The notes beneath the pieces are model-generated. The model did no database searches, was not told where the DNA came from, and saw nothing but the letters and a program-made list of their open reading frames with translations. From positions 65,783-129,782 of the forward strand of contig JAGBJN010000004.1 in the NCBI GenBank assembly GCA_017934475.1: DNA of 64,000 bases. Reading direction: 5' to 3'. Position 1 is the first letter of the stretch; every line of letters begins with the position of its first letter. Position numbers and translations under genes: made by a program. The DNA is from Clostridia bacterium. Its GTDB lineage: Bacteria; Bacillota; Clostridia; TANB77; CAG-508. Shown here piece by piece: positions 61,249 to 64,000 of the stretch.

Positions 61249-64000
61249 TTAATTTTCAACTAATTGCCAATATCCACTAGCTTCTTGTAATGAATATCCT
61301 GCTGGTGCCATTATTGTTCCAGTATTATCAATTATTGTTCCTTCTTCTTCTATTTTGCCAAATTTACCATCAAATACTGTTAATGTACCTTTATTGTTTA
61401 TTGCAACTGTTTTTCCTATTATAATAGGTGCATTTGTATAAACTGTTCCATCATTAACTCCTATTGTTGCATTTCCATTATTCTCTATTGCCATTCCAGC
61501 ATAATTTTTAATTGTACTTACACTCGTTCCATCTGTATTTGTACTATCTACTATTACTAGAGTTCCATTATTTGTAATTACTGCACCTTCTACATATCCA
61601 TACATATAGTATCCCGCCATGTCTATTGTTAATTCTTTTCCTTCTGGTACTGTTATTGGATTTTCAAGTATTATATTTTTACAAATTTCCATTGTTGACT
61701 CAGATGTCATTGCTGCATCTACAGCCGATTCTATACTATCAAAATATATTCCATTTACACTTGCTATTTGTTCAAATGTAGCTTTTATTCCTAATGTTGC
61801 AACTGTTTCATCTGCTGAATATATTACGCTAAATAACTCTGGCGTTTCAGTAACATTTCCATATAATGCATTAGTATTTCCCTTTAATACACCATCATAA
61901 AAATTAAATGTTCCACCTGCATTTTGAATTCCATATGTGCTACCTTTTATTTCTGGTACTGTTTGACTTGGATATCCTCCTGTATTTTCACCTAAAGTTA
62001 ATATTCCACTATTGATATATATACCAGGTCCATTAGTTGCATTAATAGTTCCACCTAATATATTTATTTCTGAATAGCCATCTTCATAAATTCCGTATCT
62101 TCTTCCATTTATACTTCCACCATACATATTAATTATTCTAATTCTATGTATTCCAATATCAGATGCATTTACTACTGCACCATCATAAACATTTAACTCA
62201 ACAATTTGAGAATTATTATCACTGTAAATTGGAGTTCCACCTTGTACAGTTCCTTTTATTAGATTTATTGTTGCTTTTCTATTTGAACCACTAAAATCGC
62301 TTGTTTTAATACTAAATATATGATAATCTTCATCCAATTCTACATTTAATATTGGATATGCACCATCACTACCTTTCATATAAACAGAAGCTGAATTCCA
62401 AATTTCACTATCTCCATTAGTATTTATATTAACTTTACCTAATATGTCTATTGTTGCAGTTTTTTCAGTATATACTGCAAATCCAAGGTTAGAAGTAATT
62501 TCATTTTCTGTTCCTTCTATTTTTATTTTACTTTCTACTCCTATAGTTTTTACAATATATGTTCTACCACTATTTTCATGTATATAGTTACCACCTGTTA
62601 TTTCAACATCTGCATTCTCTGCAGTACAATATACTACATAACTATCTGAACGTTGAGCACCATTATTTCCTCCCCACATTCCATATAGTCTAAATGTTCC
62701 TCCTGTAATTTCTACTTTATTAGCATTATCACTATATATAATGTATGAATCTTGATTTGCCCAATTTAGCCTAGAATATAATGTACCACCTGATATTTTG
62801 GTTTTACCTTCACCTGTATTATTTATAATACTATCTTTGTTTACATGTATTATTTGAATCGTTCCACTTTTTATTTCAAGTGTACCCTCATTATTTATAA
62901 GTTTCTTTGAGAAACCATATATTAAGTAATCTTCTGCATTTGTTGAATCAACAATATTTAATATTCCTTTATTATCTATTATTTCATCCCAACTATGAAC
63001 TTTAATTAAGCTTCCATTTAAATCTAAACTAAAGCCCTTTTCACTTGGGATTTCTACTTTATTTGATGTTGCAAATACTAATCCCTTTAATAAAGTTATT
63101 GTTCCTCCATTATTAGCATCTATTGCATCTTGCAAAGTATCATATATATTATTTCCTACTGAACATATTTCTTTTAAGTCAGATTTTAATTCATATATTT
63201 CATTTGAATTTTCATCTACCGATCTTACTATATCATATCCTTCAGGAATAGCATTTATATATCCATATACTGCTGTTTTAGCTGTAATTACTCCATCATA
63301 GTAATTTATAGTATTTCTATTTCCTGAAAAGTTATTTATTCCTGTTCCAGAAGAATTAATTTTCATATTATATGTAAGTGGTGCATCTTCTTCTCCTATA
63401 TTAATTGTTCCTGTACCTGAATTATTTATAGCTGTTGATGTTGCACTTAACTCTACATATCCTTTAATATTAACTGTTCCAGAACCTGTATTGTTAACTG
63501 ATGTTGATCCATTTATTTTTATTGGAGTTTCTGCTGTTTGACCCCTTCCATCAATATTAAGAGTAGCACTATCATAATTATTTACATTACCACTTACTAT
63601 ACCTTTGGTTATATTAATTGTTCCAGTTCTAACATTTTCAATAGATCCATTTATATCATTAGATATATTTACTGTTCCACTTGAAATTCCACTATTTCTT
63701 ATACTTCCTGTTATAGTTCCACCTGTTATATTTATAGTTCCGCCATTTTCATTTGTTATAAGTTGTCCACTGTTTGCCCCAGAATATGTACCACTTGTAA
63801 TATTAATTATTCCCAAACCATTATTTTGTATTTGTCCAGATACAGTACATGATGACATATTTATTGTTCCACTTGATGCATTATATATAGCTATATTACC
63901 AGCATAAGAGAATGTTCCCCCTGTTATATCAATTGTTACAGGTTTATTATTATAAATAATTTTAGAATTATAACTGCTTTGATTAAATGTTCCACCTTTT
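61249..64000 (-). CDS. Large beta-helix surface protein (N-terminus outside window)
   Basis: 916 residues are visible; the frame is open from the right edge of the window to the stop at 61249, and the internal ATG at 63858 is not a true start because upstream codons continue the same GGTFSYAG repeats. The protein consists of short beta-strand repeats of the type G-T-I-N-I-(T/S)-G-G-T, as in right-handed parallel beta-helix adhesins. Two to three longer blocks with SVDGIYFDSIESAVDAAM-like and NIYDTLQDAIDANNGGTITLLKG-like segments recur (near 230-300 and 700-760 of the visible part). It ends in YWQLVEN with no membrane or sorting tail. A surface or secreted role is inferred from the repeat architecture. 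Confidence 0.82.
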   Translation of the reverse strand, partial: KGGTFNQSSYNSKIIYNNKPVTIDITGGTFSYAGNIAIYNASSGTINMSSCTVSGQIQNNGLGIINITSGTYSGANSGQLITNENGGTINITGGTITGSIRNSGISSGTVNISNDINGSIENVRTGTINITKGIVSGNVNNYDSATLNIDGRGQTAETPIKINGSTSVNNTGSGTVNIKGYVELSATSTAINNSGTGTINIGEEDAPLTYNMKINSSGTGINNFSGNRNTINYYDGVITAKTAVYGYINAIPEGYDIVRSVDENSNEIYELKSDLKEICSVGNNIYDTLQDAIDANNGGTITLLKGLVFATSNKVEIPSEKGFSLDLNGSLIKVHSWDEIIDNKGILNIVDSTNAEDYLIYGFSKKLINNEGTLEIKSGTIQIIHVNKDSIINNTGEGKTKISGGTLYSRLNWANQDSYIIYSDNANKVEITGGTFRLYGMWGGNNGAQRSDSYVVYCTAENADVEITGGNYIHENSGRTYIVKTIGVESKIKIEGTENEITSNLGFAVYTEKTATIDILGKVNINTNGDSEIWNSASVYMKGSDGAYPILNVELDEDYHIFSIKTSDFSGSNRKATINLIKGTVQGGTPIYSDNNSQIVELNVYDGAVVNASDIGIHRIRIINMYGGSINGRRYGIYEDGYSEINILGGTINATNGPGIYINSGILTLGENTGGYPSQTVPEIKGSTYGIQNAGGTFNFYDGVLKGNTNALYGNVTETPELFSVIYSADETVATLGIKATFEQIASVNGIYFDSIESAVDAAMTSESTMEICKNIILENPITVPEGKELTIDMAGYYMYGYVEGAVITNNGTLVIVDSTNTDGTSVSTIKNYAGMAIENNGNATIGVNDGTVYTNAPIIIGKTVAINNKGTLTVFDGKFGKIEEEGTIIDNTGTIMAPAGYSLQEASGYWQLVEN

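Noticed and set aside
61249-64000. CRISPR array or satellite repeat
   Set aside because: The repetition is at the protein level (short beta-helix motifs in one open frame) and has no constant repeat and spacer units.

Overview
The window is AT-rich DNA from a low-GC, endospore-forming Bacillota, most likely class Clostridia and probably an uncultured gut-type lineage. The basis is a small acid-soluble spore protein, the germination protein YpeB, two CotF-like coat proteins, a MreBCD/PBP2/MinC operon, a MecA adaptor, textbook sigma-A promoters and U-tract terminators, and many surface proteins (SdrD-B-like, InlB-B-repeat, beta-helix, dockerin). The species cannot be named from the sequence alone.

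Layout. 1-1179: the 5' part of an AAA/DUF4143-type ATPase under a palindromic operator-like site, then tRNA-Cys and tRNA-Gly, whose promoter lies inside the 3' end of a D,D-carboxypeptidase gene. 2.4-21 kb: a surface-protein island on the minus strand. It holds three giant secreted proteins (1634, 2064 and 1678 aa) with SdrD-B-like domains and C-terminal membrane tails that lack canonical LPXTG, interleaved with small membrane or lipoprotein genes, two of which are distant paralogues. 21.2-28.1 kb: the shape and division operon DUF4321-radC-mreB-mreC-mreD-PBP2-minC, with one promoter and one terminator. 28.2-36 kb: mecA, an M23 peptidase, two coat proteins, pcrA, a probable unannotated type I toxin-antitoxin locus, a ZIP metal transporter and prfA. 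36-39.2 kb: a YhaN/YhaO-type (SbcCD-like) ATPase-nuclease pair. 39.3-44 kb: an orphan VirD4/TraG coupling ATPase with two uncharacterised partners, then a DnaJ-like chaperone and an acidic cytosolic protein. 44.2-47.7 kb: an InlB-repeat surface protein with an internal NPETG-plus-membrane module. 47.8-53.9 kb: ddl-murF, SASP, ypeB, a processive glycolipid glucosyltransferase, yhbY and tRNA-Arg. 53.9-61.2 kb: an XRE regulator, a DUF4190 protein, a dockerin-metalloprotease, an M18 aminopeptidase, a VanW protein and a second ZIP transporter. 61.2-64 kb: the C-terminal part of a large beta-helix surface protein that runs off the right edge.

How the genes work together. Much of the window concerns the cell envelope: precursor synthesis (ddl, murF), lateral wall growth (mreBCD, PBP2), trimming (D,D-carboxypeptidase, M23 peptidase), septum placement (minC), membrane glycolipid synthesis, and a large set of surface proteins. 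The least explained items are (i) the giant SdrD-type proteins, which carry Cys/Gln pairs resembling internal thioester domains and zinc-ribbon-like cysteine pairs although secreted, (ii) the orphan coupling-protein cassette, and (iii) the small toxin/antisense locus at 32.96-33.30 kb. No CRISPR array, insertion sequence, integrase or rRNA was seen.
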